A stretch of 50,840 nucleotides of DNA, taken from CAYVBE01 sp964448935 (GTDB lineage: Bacteria > Planctomycetota > Brocadiia > SM23-32). Shown one piece after another: positions 42,792-50,553 of this stretch (position 1 is its first letter; every line of letters begins with the position of its first letter). Below the pieces are notes generated by a model. The model saw only the letters and a program-made list of their open reading frames with translations, did no database searches and had not been told where the DNA came from. The translations under genes and the position numbers were made by a program. The DNA lies in NCBI GenBank assembly GCA_964448935.1, contig CAYVBE010000007.1:1-50840 (forward strand). The letters run 5' to 3'.

Positions 42792-43850
42792 CTAAAGCAG
42801 TTTTTCCAGCAGCCCGGCGCGTTTGTGGGCGCGCCCCTGTTCCGCGCGCAGTGCTTGCAGCACGATGTCGCTCATCTCGGCCAGAGATAGATCCAGGCAA
42901 GTGTGCGGGTTGGCGGCGGTGGCGGCGTCCACCTGCTCGACCCATTCGTCCGGCAAGTCTCCCCGGCCCGCCAGGGCGCCCACGATCCCGCCGGCCACGG
43001 CGGCCAGGCAGTCCGTGTCGCGCCCGAAGTTCACGGCGGTCACGATGGCATCGCGGGGACTGTCGGAGGTCAGTGAGGCGACGGCCAGCGCCTTCGACAC
43101 CACCTCGTTGGCGTGGCTGGCGGCGTAGGGAATGCCGGAGCCGGAGTAGTGGCGCTCGAAGCTCTCCGGCATGGCGAGCGGCTCGCCGGCCTCTTCCGCG
43201 ATCTCCAGGGCCTGCTCGACTTCGGTCCGGATGGCACTGTCCGCCTGCGACAGGCCGGCGGCCAGGGCCGCATCGAAATCCACGTCGGGCAGGCAGGCTG
43301 CCGCGATGGTGGACGCCACCACCCCGGCCCACTCCAGGCCGCTGCCGGCGGGCGCCTGCAGCACCACTCCCACGCTGTGGACGTCCCGCCACGCGGCGTC
43401 GGGATCACCGGCGTTGACCAGTCCCAACGGATGGCACGACCGGGCCAGGGAAACCAGGTTGGTGTAGGGGCTGAAGCCGCCGAGCCGAACGGGCGGCACA
43501 CCGGCGCGCGCCAGGCCGATCAGGTGACGGTCAAATGGTTCCATGCACCAGCGCGCCTCATCCGGGTCCACCTCCTCGCGCCAGACGGCCGCTACGTGCT
43601 CGGGGCCGATCCGACCCTTCGCGCTTCGGATCGCGCGCAGGAACACCCGTTGGCGCTCGATGCCGTCCTCGGTCGTGCCCGGCTGCCGCGACCACCCGTT
43701 GTTGTAGTGCTCGTAAGGAAGCAGCCGCTCGAGTCGGCCGTACTCCTGCTCGATGCGGCGCCAGTCCCAGCCCTCCACGGGCGCCCCCATGGCGGAACCG
43801 ATCTGACTGGCGGCGAGGCACCCGAAGACCCTGTCACTCAGGAAACTCAT
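42792..43850 (-). CDS. ADP-ribosylglycohydrolase (DraG-like) family protein, 352 aa
   Basis: The ATG at 43850 follows GGGGGAA six bases upstream. MSFLSDRVFGCLAASQIGSAMGAPVEGW is the family opening. PGTTEDGIERQ takes the place of the T-D-D-T metal motif, and AVNFGRDTDCLAAVAGGIVGAL holds the C-terminal D-x-D metal site. Family members remove ADP-ribose from proteins or act on related ribosides and sugars. The substituted first motif (TED) suggests a subfamily with a different substrate. It lies 61 bases after asd and directly before the PPC gene. Confidence 0.82.
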   Translation of the reverse strand: MSFLSDRVFGCLAASQIGSAMGAPVEGWDWRRIEQEYGRLERLLPYEHYNNGWSRQPGTTEDGIERQRVFLRAIRSAKGRIGPEHVAAVWREEVDPDEARWCMEPFDRHLIGLARAGVPPVRLGGFSPYTNLVSLARSCHPLGLVNAGDPDAAWRDVHSVGVVLQAPAGSGLEWAGVVASTIAAACLPDVDFDAALAAGLSQADSAIRTEVEQALEIAEEAGEPLAMPESFERHYSGSGIPYAASHANEVVSKALAVASLTSDSPRDAIVTAVNFGRDTDCLAAVAGGIVGALAGRGDLPDEWVEQVDAATAANPHTCLDLSLAEMSDIVLQALRAEQGRAHKRAGLLEKLL

Positions 43851-43911
43851 GACGTTCCCCCAATCGGGAATGGAGCCGACGTCTCCGGCCACTCTGTGCA
43901 GGCTGGTCCTC

Positions 43912-44934
43912 TCAGACCATGCCCATCTCGATGGCCTTCTCGGCGATCTGGACCGTGTTCAGGGCCGCGCCCTTCAGCAGGTTATCCGAAACGCACCACA
44001 GGTCAAGGGCGTTCGGACGTGAGGCGTCCTTGCGGATGCGCCCCACGTAAACGGGATACTTGCCGCTGGCCTCTGCCGCCAGGGGATAGGCGGACCCGGC
44101 GGGATCGTCAATGACGACGACACCGTCGGTCGCTTCCAGAAGCTCACGAGCCTTCTCGGGCGAGATAGCCTGTTCGAATTCGGCGTTCAACGCCTCGCTG
44201 TGGCTGTTCGCTACCGGCACGCGCACACAGGTGGCCGTGACGGGCAACTCGGGGCAGTCGAAGATCTTGCGGGTCTCTTCGATCATCTTGATCTCTTCGC
44301 TGTAATACCCCGAGAAGCGGTCCCGCAGGCTGCCCACCTGGGGCAGGCAGTTGTCGTAGATGGGGTGCTGATAGGGTCCCAGTTCGAACTCTTCGCCCTT
44401 CGCAGCCGCCTCGCGCTGCTGATCCAGGGCGGCCACGCCGGCCCTTCCGGTGCCGCTGACGGCCTGATAGGTGCTGACCACCACGCGCCGCAGCGTGGCC
44501 GCGCGGTGCAGCGGAGCCAGGGCGGCGACCATCTGAATGGTGCTGCAGTTCGGGTTGGAGATGAAGCCCTGGTGTTCGCGCATGGCCTCGGCGTTGACCT
44601 CCGGAACGACCAGCGGCACGCGGGGGTCCATGCGAAAGTCACTGCCGTTGTCCACCACCAGCACGCCCTTCTCGACGGCCTTCCAGCCGAAAAGCTGGCT
44701 GGCGCCGCTCTCCCCCTCGGTGCCGGCGAACAGGGCGATGTCCAGCCCGTCGAATGCATCCTCGGCGGCCTCTATGACCTGACGCTCTCGGCCGGCGATA
44801 GTCTGCCGCCGCTCGGAGGTGGCCATGATGCGCAGCTCCTCCATGGGGAAGTCCCGGTCCTCCAGGACTTCCACGAGTCGTTGTCCCACCATGCCGGCGC
44901 CCACGACGCCGACTCTGTAACCCGTCTCACTCAT
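43912..44934 (-). CDS. asd: Aspartate-semialdehyde dehydrogenase, 340 aa
   Basis: The ATG at 44934 has AAAGGAA upstream. A TTG two codons earlier is less likely. RVGVVGAGMVGQRL is the NADP-binding motif, ISNPNCSTIQM holds the active-site C130, and RVPVANSHSEALNAEF contains the catalytic His. The QAVSGTGRAGVAALDQQ stretch is typical. It reduces aspartyl phosphate to aspartate semialdehyde, in the pathway to lysine, threonine and methionine. It overlaps the H-protein-like gene by 8 bases, so the two are tightly coupled. The other genes of the pathway are not here. Confidence 0.93.
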   Translation of the reverse strand: MSETGYRVGVVGAGMVGQRLVEVLEDRDFPMEELRIMATSERRQTIAGRERQVIEAAEDAFDGLDIALFAGTEGESGASQLFGWKAVEKGVLVVDNGSDFRMDPRVPLVVPEVNAEAMREHQGFISNPNCSTIQMVAALAPLHRAATLRRVVVSTYQAVSGTGRAGVAALDQQREAAAKGEEFELGPYQHPIYDNCLPQVGSLRDRFSGYYSEEIKMIEETRKIFDCPELPVTATCVRVPVANSHSEALNAEFEQAISPEKARELLEATDGVVVIDDPAGSAYPLAAEASGKYPVYVGRIRKDASRPNALDLWCVSDNLLKGAALNTVQIAEKAIEMGMV

Positions 44935-45331
44935 CGGCAAATTCCTTTCCCAGTTTCTCGGCCACGTGTTCGCGATATGCGGTTTCCGTCAACAGGTGCA
45001 GCAGCTTCTTCTGCCCCGGCGAAACGATGCGCATCAGCCACCCCTCGCCGTAAGGGTCCTCCTCCAGGTCGGTCGGGTCCCAGAGCAGCTCATCGTTGAT
45101 CTCCAGGATACGCGTCTCGGCGGGCGGATAGACGTGATAGGTCTCTGCCTTGCCCTCCAGCTCCAGGAAGGGTAGTTCCATTTTCATCTCCACGTCCACC
45201 CCCAGCAGGTCTATCGAGATGATGGGCTTCGCCTTGCGCACCAACGGCTCGGTGATGCCAACCTCGATGCACTCCTCCTCGGGCCGCACCCAGGCATGGT
45301 CTTCGGTGTAGTACAGATCGTCCGGAATCAC
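44927..45331 (-). CDS. GcvH-like (glycine cleavage H protein-like) protein, 134 aa
   Basis: The start is a GTG at 45331, after GGGAGA. The protein begins DLYYTEDHAWVRPEEE, which closely matches the opening of H proteins. Central residues ELEGKAETYHVYPPAETRIL occupy the lipoyl hairpin, and K61 falls where lipoyl-lysine is expected (usual pattern ES.KA..D.YAP.SG). The loop is one residue longer and the usual SG is replaced by ET. GEGWLMRI matches the conserved C-terminal GWL.K. Glycine cleavage T, P and L genes are absent here. It may be an H-like lipoyl carrier with a different partner, and its overlap with asd is unusual. Confidence 0.75.
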   Translation of the reverse strand: MIPDDLYYTEDHAWVRPEEECIEVGITEPLVRKAKPIISIDLLGVDVEMKMELPFLELEGKAETYHVYPPAETRILEINDELLWDPTDLEEDPYGEGWLMRIVSPGQKKLLHLLTETAYREHVAEKLGKEFADE

Positions 45332-45372
45332 AGGGAATCTCCCTTGTGTGGCAAAAGGAGGTTAGAATAGTT

Positions 45373-45401
45373 ATGATATCAGTAAGGACGCGATTCCGCA
45401 A
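45373..45401 (-). promoter_or_regulatory. Promoter of the H-protein-like/asd operon
   Basis: On the minus strand TTGCGG (45396-45401) and TATCAT (45373-45378) are 17 bases apart, about 40 bases upstream of the GTG at 45331. Confidence 0.4.
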
Positions 45402-45418
45402 AGTCATATGCCCCGCCT

Positions 45419-45910
45419 ATGAACAGCGCTGCACGCCAGACCGGCTCTCACACTACCTACATAGCCCTGGGCTCCAACCTGGGCCCACGCCGGCGCAACC
45501 TGCGGCGCGCCGTGCGCCTTCTGGAGGAGCACGAGGGGGTCCGGGTGGTGCAGGTGTCCTCCATGCTGGAGACCGAACCCGTGGGCGGCCCGCCCCAGGC
45601 GCCTTACTTCAACGCCGCCGCCGAGCTGCGCACGGAACTCGCCCCGCGGCCGCTGCTCGAAGTGCTGCTCTCAATCGAGGACGAGCTGGGCCGGGAGAGA
45701 ATCGTGCGATGGGGACCCAGGACACTGGACCTGGACCTCCTGCTCTACGAGGACAGGGTCATCGAAGAGCCCGGCCTCCGGGTGCCGCACCCGCGCATGC
45801 ATGAGAGACGATTCGTCCTGCAGCCGCTCTGCGAGATAGCCCCCGAAGCAGTGCATCCGGTGCTGCAGAAGACAGCCCGCGAGCTGCTGGCCGGGCTGTC
45901 CGAGGAGTGA
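45419..45910 (+). CDS. folK: 2-amino-4-hydroxy-6-hydroxymethyldihydropteridine diphosphokinase, 163 aa
   Basis: TYIALGSNLGPRRRNL is the HPPK opening, VSSMLETEPVGGPPQAPYFNAA the pterin-binding loop and RWGPRTLDLDLLLYED the ATP/Mg-binding signature with the two catalytic Asp residues. VPHPRMHERRFVLQPL is also conserved. The enzyme transfers pyrophosphate from ATP to the pterin in folate synthesis. The ATG at 45419 lacks a clear ribosome binding site. A strong AAAAGGAGG lies 60 bases upstream but is not in a useful position. It diverges from the H-protein-like gene and converges with the GH4 gene. Confidence 0.92.
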   Translation: MNSAARQTGSHTTYIALGSNLGPRRRNLRRAVRLLEEHEGVRVVQVSSMLETEPVGGPPQAPYFNAAAELRTELAPRPLLEVLLSIEDELGRERIVRWGPRTLDLDLLLYEDRVIEEPGLRVPHPRMHERRFVLQPLCEIAPEAVHPVLQKTARELLAGLSEE

Positions 45911-45927
45911 AGGGGCCCAAGGGTCCG

Positions 45928-47238
45928 TCAGCCCGTGCCGTCCTCCAGCCACCGCACATTCGCCTCCCAGAGGTCGCCGGCCAACGCCCGGGCATCCTCT
46001 ATCGAAGCGACGGCCCCGTCGGCCACTATGGCCTCCAGGAACTTCTCCCGGCTCCGCTCCACGGCTGCGTCCACCGCCAGCTCCACCGTCAGCAGCGCCT
46101 TCTCAACCAGGGCCCGCAGGAACCGGGGCACCTCGCCGATCGCTTCCGGCTCGATGCCCGTTCCGGAGACCTGCGCGGGACACTCCAGGGCAAACTCCGA
46201 AGGCAGGTTGGCCACCTGTCCCGTGTTAGGCACGATGACGGAAAAACGCCCCTCCTCCCTGCCTTCCAGGCACCGGAAGATGGAGACCAGTTGCTCGTGC
46301 TCCCCCAGTTGGCGCTCGAAGACGGACTCGTCCAGCGGGGTCCGCCCGAATGCCTGGTCGGCCATGGCCTCGTAGCCCGTTTCGCCGCCCTCGATGCAGC
46401 GCTCGAAAGAGAACAGGTCCACGCCCAGCCTGCCGTGCGGGTGGGAGCCGTCGCGATAGAACTGCGGGAAGAACTCGGAGAGGTGCCGGTCGTTCAGAAC
46501 GGAGTAGAGCCCGCATTCAAGGAACAGCTTCCGACGCAGGTATTCGCCCTTCTCCGGCTCGCTGTTCTTCAGCACCTTGCGGACCGCCGGTAAGGCGTCC
46601 TCGCCATCCACCGTGAACTCGGTGAAGAAGCAGAGATGGTTCATGCCGACCGCCGTGAACCGGCAGCGCTCGGCTTTGACCCCCAGCATGTCTGCCAGGT
46701 GCCGCTCGCCGCTCTTGACGCCGTGGCACAGGCCCACTACGTCCTGCCCCGTGGCCTTGTGCACGGCGCGGCAGATGGCGGCCATCGGGTTCGCGTAGTT
46801 GAAGAAATACGCGTCGGGGGCGAACTCCGACACGTCGCGCGCGATGTCCAGCATGGCCGGAATCTGCCTGAGCGCGCGCGAGATGCCGCCGGGCATGATG
46901 GTGTCGCCGACCGGCTGATAGATTCCGTACCTGCGCGGGATCAGGACGTCCTGCTCCCAGGCGCGTCGGCCGCCGACGGCGATGGTTGTGACCACGAAGT
47001 CCGCCCCGGACAGCGCTTCGCGCCGGTCCAGATGTTCACTGAGGGCGATGGGCGCCCCCCGGGCTGCCACCATATTCTCGGCCAACCGGTAGGCGACCTC
47101 CAGCGCGTCCGGGTCAATATCCACAAGGGCGAGTTCGCAGTCCTCGCCCTCGACGATCAGGTCCGCCAGCAGCCCGCGGGTGAACACGGCGCTGCCCGCA
47201 CCGATCAGAACAACCTTGCGCGATCCGTCTGCACGCAT
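45928..47238 (-). CDS. GH4 family NAD-dependent glycosidase, 436 aa
   Basis: The ATG at 47238 follows AAAGGTGAG. VVLIGAGSAVFTRGLLADL is the NAD-binding motif of GH4. FNYANPMAA (N150, P151), GLCHGVKSG (C171, H172) and GMNHLCFF (N200, H201) supply the metal- and substrate-binding residues. GH4 enzymes cleave alpha- or beta-glycosides by a redox-elimination route that needs NAD and usually Mn2+. The exact sugar (alpha-glucoside, alpha-galactoside or glucuronide) is not readable. There is no signal peptide, so it works in the cytoplasm. It lies 26 bases after the FAD protein gene and shares its promoter. Confidence 0.93.
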   Translation of the reverse strand: MRADGSRKVVLIGAGSAVFTRGLLADLIVEGEDCELALVDIDPDALEVAYRLAENMVAARGAPIALSEHLDRREALSGADFVVTTIAVGGRRAWEQDVLIPRRYGIYQPVGDTIMPGGISRALRQIPAMLDIARDVSEFAPDAYFFNYANPMAAICRAVHKATGQDVVGLCHGVKSGERHLADMLGVKAERCRFTAVGMNHLCFFTEFTVDGEDALPAVRKVLKNSEPEKGEYLRRKLFLECGLYSVLNDRHLSEFFPQFYRDGSHPHGRLGVDLFSFERCIEGGETGYEAMADQAFGRTPLDESVFERQLGEHEQLVSIFRCLEGREEGRFSVIVPNTGQVANLPSEFALECPAQVSGTGIEPEAIGEVPRFLRALVEKALLTVELAVDAAVERSREKFLEAIVADGAVASIEDARALAGDLWEANVRWLEDGTG

Positions 47239-47264
47239 TCGTTCTCACCTTTCACTTTGCTCAA

Positions 47265-49061
47265 TTACTGCGCGGCGCCCGGCGGATGTTTAACCAGGTC
47301 CAGCAGCTCATCCAAATGGTTGCGGTACACCGTGCGGGGCGTGGTGTCGTGCCCGGCGCACAGAGCCGCTGCGGTCCCGACGGCCACTCCCATCTGCCCG
47401 CCGGTCTTCATTACCCGCAGAGACCCCAGCCCGACGTGTGTGGCGCTGACGTTCCGCCCCGCCATCATCAGATTCCGAATGTTGCGCGAGTATAAGCAGC
47501 GGAACGGTACCTCCGTGGGCTCGACGCGCAGGTACTCCGCCCGCGCAATGAAGTCCACGTCCGGCCTGTCCGGATAGTGGGAAAGGGGGTAGTGCAGGTC
47601 CACAGGCCAGCTCCGGGTAACCACGGCGTCGGCGAAGGTCCGTTTCTCGACGATGTCGTTCTGCGTCAGGATATAATCACCCATCAGTCGGCGCGACTCG
47701 CGTTTGCCGGCCACCGGTGGCACGTCCGTCAACTTGAACTGCGCCAGGTCCTCCCCTTCCGGTCCGTTCTTCGCGTTGCTCCAGGTTCCGTATATGACGC
47801 GCAGCAGATGGTCGCGGATGAACTCGGCGTCCCGAATCGTATCCAGATTATGGCCGTATTCCCACTGCCAGGTTCCCCTGCGAAAATTCTCCCGTTTGTA
47901 GGCCCAGCGCAGCTTCTTCAGACCGACCGACTGCGCCCACGGCAACTCGGGGAAGGTGCAGGGGGCGTCCTGGCGGCGCGCTATCCACAGGATGGATGTG
48001 CCCAGCAGCATGCCGTCGGCCTTTTCGGGGGCAAGGGATTCTCCGTGTTCGGACCTGGCTTCGCGCCCCATCCGCCAGTCGGCGCCGGCCCAATAACCGA
48101 TCGAACCGTCGCCGGTGCAGTCAATGAAGACGGGTGCCCGAAACCGCAACTCCTCGCTAACCTCGTGGGCTTCATTGTTCTGGTAGTCGCTGTGCATCAC
48201 CCTCTTTGCGTCTACGAATGTGATCCGGTCCGCTTCCGTTCCCACTCGGAACGCGTGCCAGCCCAGCAGGACGCGCAGTGTCGGCTCGGCGGCCAGCAGC
48301 CGGTAGCGCTGATAGCCCCGCTGCCCGACCACTTCATCCACGATCGGCCCCCCGAGGCCCTCGGGGCGGACGCCGATCTCGGTGCTGGCATTTCCGCCCA
48401 GCACCGGTCGATCCTGGATCAGTGCTACGTCCAGACCCAGGCGTGCCGCCGTCAGCGCGGCGCAGCATCCCGCGATGCCCCCGCCCACGACCACGGTATC
48501 GAACTCCCCCGCCACGGGCGGTGTGTCGGGCAGGTCCAGCAATTCGCGTCGCCATTGTGCCATCTCCTCCCCCGGGGCGTTCGGCGGGTGGGCGGCACCT
48601 GTGGCGAACAGCAGGGCGTCACACCGGCCGTCGAACCCGGTCAGGTCCTCCAATTCGATCCGGGTCCGTTGCCGTTCAATGGCCACGGAGCCGCAATCCT
48701 GCCACATCCAGCCCTCTCCGACGGTTCCGAAGGTTGCTTCGCAGGCGCGGCCGTTGATGCGCACCCGGAAGGTGCCGGGGTGATGCGGCGGCAGCCAGTC
48801 TTTGGTGCGCACCCACATGCGGTAGGCGCCGGTATCAGGAAAAACGACCTCCGTCGTGGCATTTGCCACCGGCTCCCCGATGCCGTGGGCCAAAAGGTAG
48901 GGTGAGCCCATCACGTCCACAAACTGTTGATCTACGAACCAGCCGCCGGTATCGTCGAATGCCTCTGCTTCCACGAGCACGTGCTGCCCACACGCGCTGG
49001 CCGCGGCGAACGCAAGCAGAAGGGCAACCAGAATCCGGCGGACTGTCGCAGGCATTGCCAT
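47265..49061 (-). CDS. Secreted FAD-dependent oxidoreductase with N-terminal beta-sandwich domain, 598 aa
   Basis: The ATG at 49061 (or 49055) begins a signal sequence, VRRILVALLLAFAAASACGQ. C24 could make it a lipoprotein. Residues about 28-153 form a carbohydrate-binding-like domain (VLVEAEAFDDTGGWFVDQ, GAYRMWVRTKDW). VVVGGGIAGCCAALTAARLG (190-209) is the dinucleotide motif. GNASTEIG, VFIDCTGDG, RESRRLMGDYIL and MMAGRNVSATHVGLGSLRV place it in the FAD-dependent family of PF12831 type, common in planctomycetes. The electron acceptor and substrate are unknown. It heads an operon with the GH4 glycosidase, suggesting sugar oxidation outside and cleavage inside the cell. Confidence 0.85.
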   Translation of the reverse strand: MAMPATVRRILVALLLAFAAASACGQHVLVEAEAFDDTGGWFVDQQFVDVMGSPYLLAHGIGEPVANATTEVVFPDTGAYRMWVRTKDWLPPHHPGTFRVRINGRACEATFGTVGEGWMWQDCGSVAIERQRTRIELEDLTGFDGRCDALLFATGAAHPPNAPGEEMAQWRRELLDLPDTPPVAGEFDTVVVGGGIAGCCAALTAARLGLDVALIQDRPVLGGNASTEIGVRPEGLGGPIVDEVVGQRGYQRYRLLAAEPTLRVLLGWHAFRVGTEADRITFVDAKRVMHSDYQNNEAHEVSEELRFRAPVFIDCTGDGSIGYWAGADWRMGREARSEHGESLAPEKADGMLLGTSILWIARRQDAPCTFPELPWAQSVGLKKLRWAYKRENFRRGTWQWEYGHNLDTIRDAEFIRDHLLRVIYGTWSNAKNGPEGEDLAQFKLTDVPPVAGKRESRRLMGDYILTQNDIVEKRTFADAVVTRSWPVDLHYPLSHYPDRPDVDFIARAEYLRVEPTEVPFRCLYSRNIRNLMMAGRNVSATHVGLGSLRVMKTGGQMGVAVGTAAALCAGHDTTPRTVYRNHLDELLDLVKHPPGAAQ

Positions 49062-49102
49062 TATTGCCCAGGATAGTGGCAAGTGGTTCCTTACTTTGCC
49101 AG

Positions 49103-49130
49103 AGTGTACCCCTTTGAGTAGGCCAGTCAA
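49103..49130 (-). promoter_or_regulatory. Promoter of the FAD oxidoreductase/GH4 operon
   Basis: On the minus strand TTGACT (49125-49130) and TACACT (49103-49108) are 16 bases apart. Transcription would start near 49096, about 35 bases before the ATG at 49061. Confidence 0.5.
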
Positions 49131-49253
49131 ACTGATTTGGTCCAGACGCCCGGGTAAAAGAGGCGGTTGCACAAACACCCGTTTTCGCGCTTGCAGCCCA
49201 AGCTGCTGGCCGTTCGCCCCACTCTGCCGTTCCCAGGCAATGGGTGGTTTCTT

Positions 49254-49282
49254 TTGACATGTCCCCCCGGGCACAGTAAACT
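49254..49282 (+). promoter_or_regulatory. Promoter of the aroF attenuator transcript
   Basis: A perfect TTGACA (49254-49259) and TAAACT (49277-49282) are 17 bases apart on the plus strand. Transcription would begin near 49289, just before the leader peptide at 49312. Confidence 0.65.
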
Positions 49283-49311
49283 GCGGGCAGTCTTCCCAAT
49301 GGAGAGGGTAC

Positions 49312-49428
49312 GTGAACCGACGCACCGTGAACACAGCGAAGATCGCTGATCAGACCGCCGTCGAGGCGGTCCGAGCTTACGGTGCGTTCCGGTATTTTTA
49401 TTTTGTCTCCGTCGGGGAGGCTGATTGA
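49312..49428 (+). CDS. Attenuation leader peptide rich in Tyr/Phe codons, 38 aa
   Basis: A GTG at 49312 sits just after GGAGAGGG, a good ribosome binding site, and the frame ends at TGA 49426-49428. Codons 23-31 encode AYGAFRYFYF-type residues: Tyr23, Phe26, Tyr28, Phe29, Tyr30 and Phe31, six aromatic codons within nine. The rest of the peptide has no other Tyr or Phe. The stop lies 32 bases before the terminator stem. This layout matches amino-acid-sensing leader peptides such as pheL and hisL, here ahead of a DAHP synthase gene. The peptide itself probably has no function beyond its translation. Confidence 0.8.
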   Translation: MNRRTVNTAKIADQTAVEAVRAYGAFRYFYFVSVGEAD

Positions 49429-49460
49429 CGGGCTTGTAGCCTGCTTCCCAGAGTATTCCC

Positions 49461-49498
49461 AGGCCCCGAAGTCAGCCGACTTCGGGGCCTTTTTATTT
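49461..49498 (+). terminator. Rho-independent terminator (attenuator) before aroF
   Basis: A perfect 13-bp stem, AGGCCCCGAAGTC with GACTTCGGGGCCT, encloses the loop AGCC (49474-49477) and runs into TTTTTATTT (49490-49498). It lies between the leader peptide and the aroF ATG at 49520, which is the expected place for transcription attenuation. Confidence 0.9.
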
Positions 49499-49519
49499 GC
49501 CCGAAAACGGAGCGAAACG

Positions 49520-50533
49520 ATGATCATCGTCATGGGCCCGGCCGCCCAGGAGGAACAGATACAGCGTATGGTGGACCGGGTGGAGGACGCGGGGCTGGAA
49601 GCCATCCTGCTGCGCGGGGAGAAGAGGACCGTCATCGCCGCCATCGGCGACAAACGCGACGCGCCCACGGACGCGTGGGCCGCCGCCCGCGGGGTGGCGC
49701 GAGTGATCCCGATCCTGAGCCCCTACAAGCTGGCCAGCCGCGAGGCATCGCCGGGCGCCACGCCGGTGCGCCTGAACAGGGGCGTCATCGGCCAGGAGAA
49801 AGTCCAGGTGATCGCCGGTCCCTGCGCCGTGGAGGACATGCACACCACGCTGGACGTGGCGGAGGCAGTGCAGGAGGCCGGCGCGGTGGGACTGCGGGGC
49901 GGCGCCTACAAGCCGCGCACCAGCCCCCACTCGTTCCAGGGACTGGAGCGGGAGGGGCTGGAGATACTCGCCAAGGTGGGCCGCCACACCGGCCTGGCCG
50001 TGGTCACGGAAGTCCTGGCCGCCGAGCAGGTGGAACTGGTCGCAGAATACGCGGACGTCCTGCAGGTCGGCGCGCGGAACATGCAGAACTTCACGCTGCT
50101 GAAGACGCTGGGCCAGCTCCGGAAGCCCATCCTGCTAAAGCGCGGCATCAGCGCCACCGTGGAGGAGTTCCTGCTGGCAGCCGAGTACATCCTGAAATCG
50201 GGCAACAACCAGGTGATCCTCTGTTGCCGCGGCATCCGCACCTTTGAGGACCACACGCGTTTCACGCTCTCCCTGAGCACCGTGGCCTACCTGAAGGAGG
50301 TCACCCACCTGCCGGTCGTCGTGGACCCCAGCCACGGCACCGGCCGGCGCAGCCTGGTGGCCCCGATGGCCCGCGCAGCCGTCGCCTGCGGCGCCGACGG
50401 CCTCTTGGTGGAGGTCCACCCCGAGCCGGAGCAGGCGAAAGTGGACGGGCAACAGACCCTGACCTGCACCCAGTTCGCGGAGATGATGAAGTCCCTGAAG
50501 CCCATAGCCGAGGCCGTGGGACGGACGATCTAA
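49520..50533 (+). CDS. aroF: 3-deoxy-7-phosphoheptulonate (DAHP) synthase, type I-beta with N-terminal regulatory domain, 337 aa
   Basis: The ATG at 49520 follows GGAG seven bases upstream. The frame is open earlier, but that part overlaps the terminator. Residues 1-70 form a ferredoxin-like domain (MIIVMGPAAQ to IGDK) and the rest a TIM barrel. IAGPCAVED, YKPRTSPHSFQG, VGARNMQNF, LLKRGI and VDPSHGTG are DAHP synthase motifs. Metal ligands C102, H272, E298 and D309 are all present and share numbering with the Thermotoga maritima enzyme. The usual CERGIRTFE reads CCRGIRTFE. It joins phosphoenolpyruvate and erythrose 4-phosphate to start the shikimate pathway. In the characterised family member the N-terminal domain mediates inhibition by Tyr and Phe. 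Confidence 0.95.
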   Translation: MIIVMGPAAQEEQIQRMVDRVEDAGLEAILLRGEKRTVIAAIGDKRDAPTDAWAAARGVARVIPILSPYKLASREASPGATPVRLNRGVIGQEKVQVIAGPCAVEDMHTTLDVAEAVQEAGAVGLRGGAYKPRTSPHSFQGLEREGLEILAKVGRHTGLAVVTEVLAAEQVELVAEYADVLQVGARNMQNFTLLKTLGQLRKPILLKRGISATVEEFLLAAEYILKSGNNQVILCCRGIRTFEDHTRFTLSLSTVAYLKEVTHLPVVVDPSHGTGRRSLVAPMARAAVACGADGLLVEVHPEPEQAKVDGQQTLTCTQFAEMMKSLKPIAEAVGRTI

Positions 50534-50553
50534 CCCGGATCACTACTGTCCGG

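Larger units (their letters stand above)
49283..49519 (+). promoter_or_regulatory. Tyr/Phe attenuator leader of aroF (alternative hairpins)
   Basis: The leader transcript carries a coding peptide, then alternative hairpins. GACCGCC (49353-49359) pairs with GGCGGTC (49365-49371) inside the peptide. CCGTC (49409-49413) can pair with GACGG (49427-49431). AGGCT (49418-49422) can pair with AGCCT (49438-49442). GGCTGA (49419-49424) can pair with TCAGCC (49472-49477) in the terminator's 5' arm and loop. A ribosome stalled on the Tyr/Phe codons (49393-49404) would cover CCGTC and free GGCTGA to block the terminator. A ribosome reaching the stop at 49426 would mask it and let the terminator form. The pairings were found by eye, with no folding energy calculated. 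Confidence 0.75.

Noticed and set aside
39071..42890. Long open frames antisense to, or out of frame with, the Ca2+ ATPase, amidohydrolase and MFS genes
   Set aside because: Low-complexity His/Gly/Arg content. The true frames show P-type ATPase, amidohydrolase and MFS features.
45346..45804. Open frame starting near a strong AAAAGGAGG upstream of folK
   Set aside because: It is one frame off folK, runs through it with Arg/Pro/Gly-rich content, and lacks homology. The purine box is probably chance or belongs to the opposite strand's leader.
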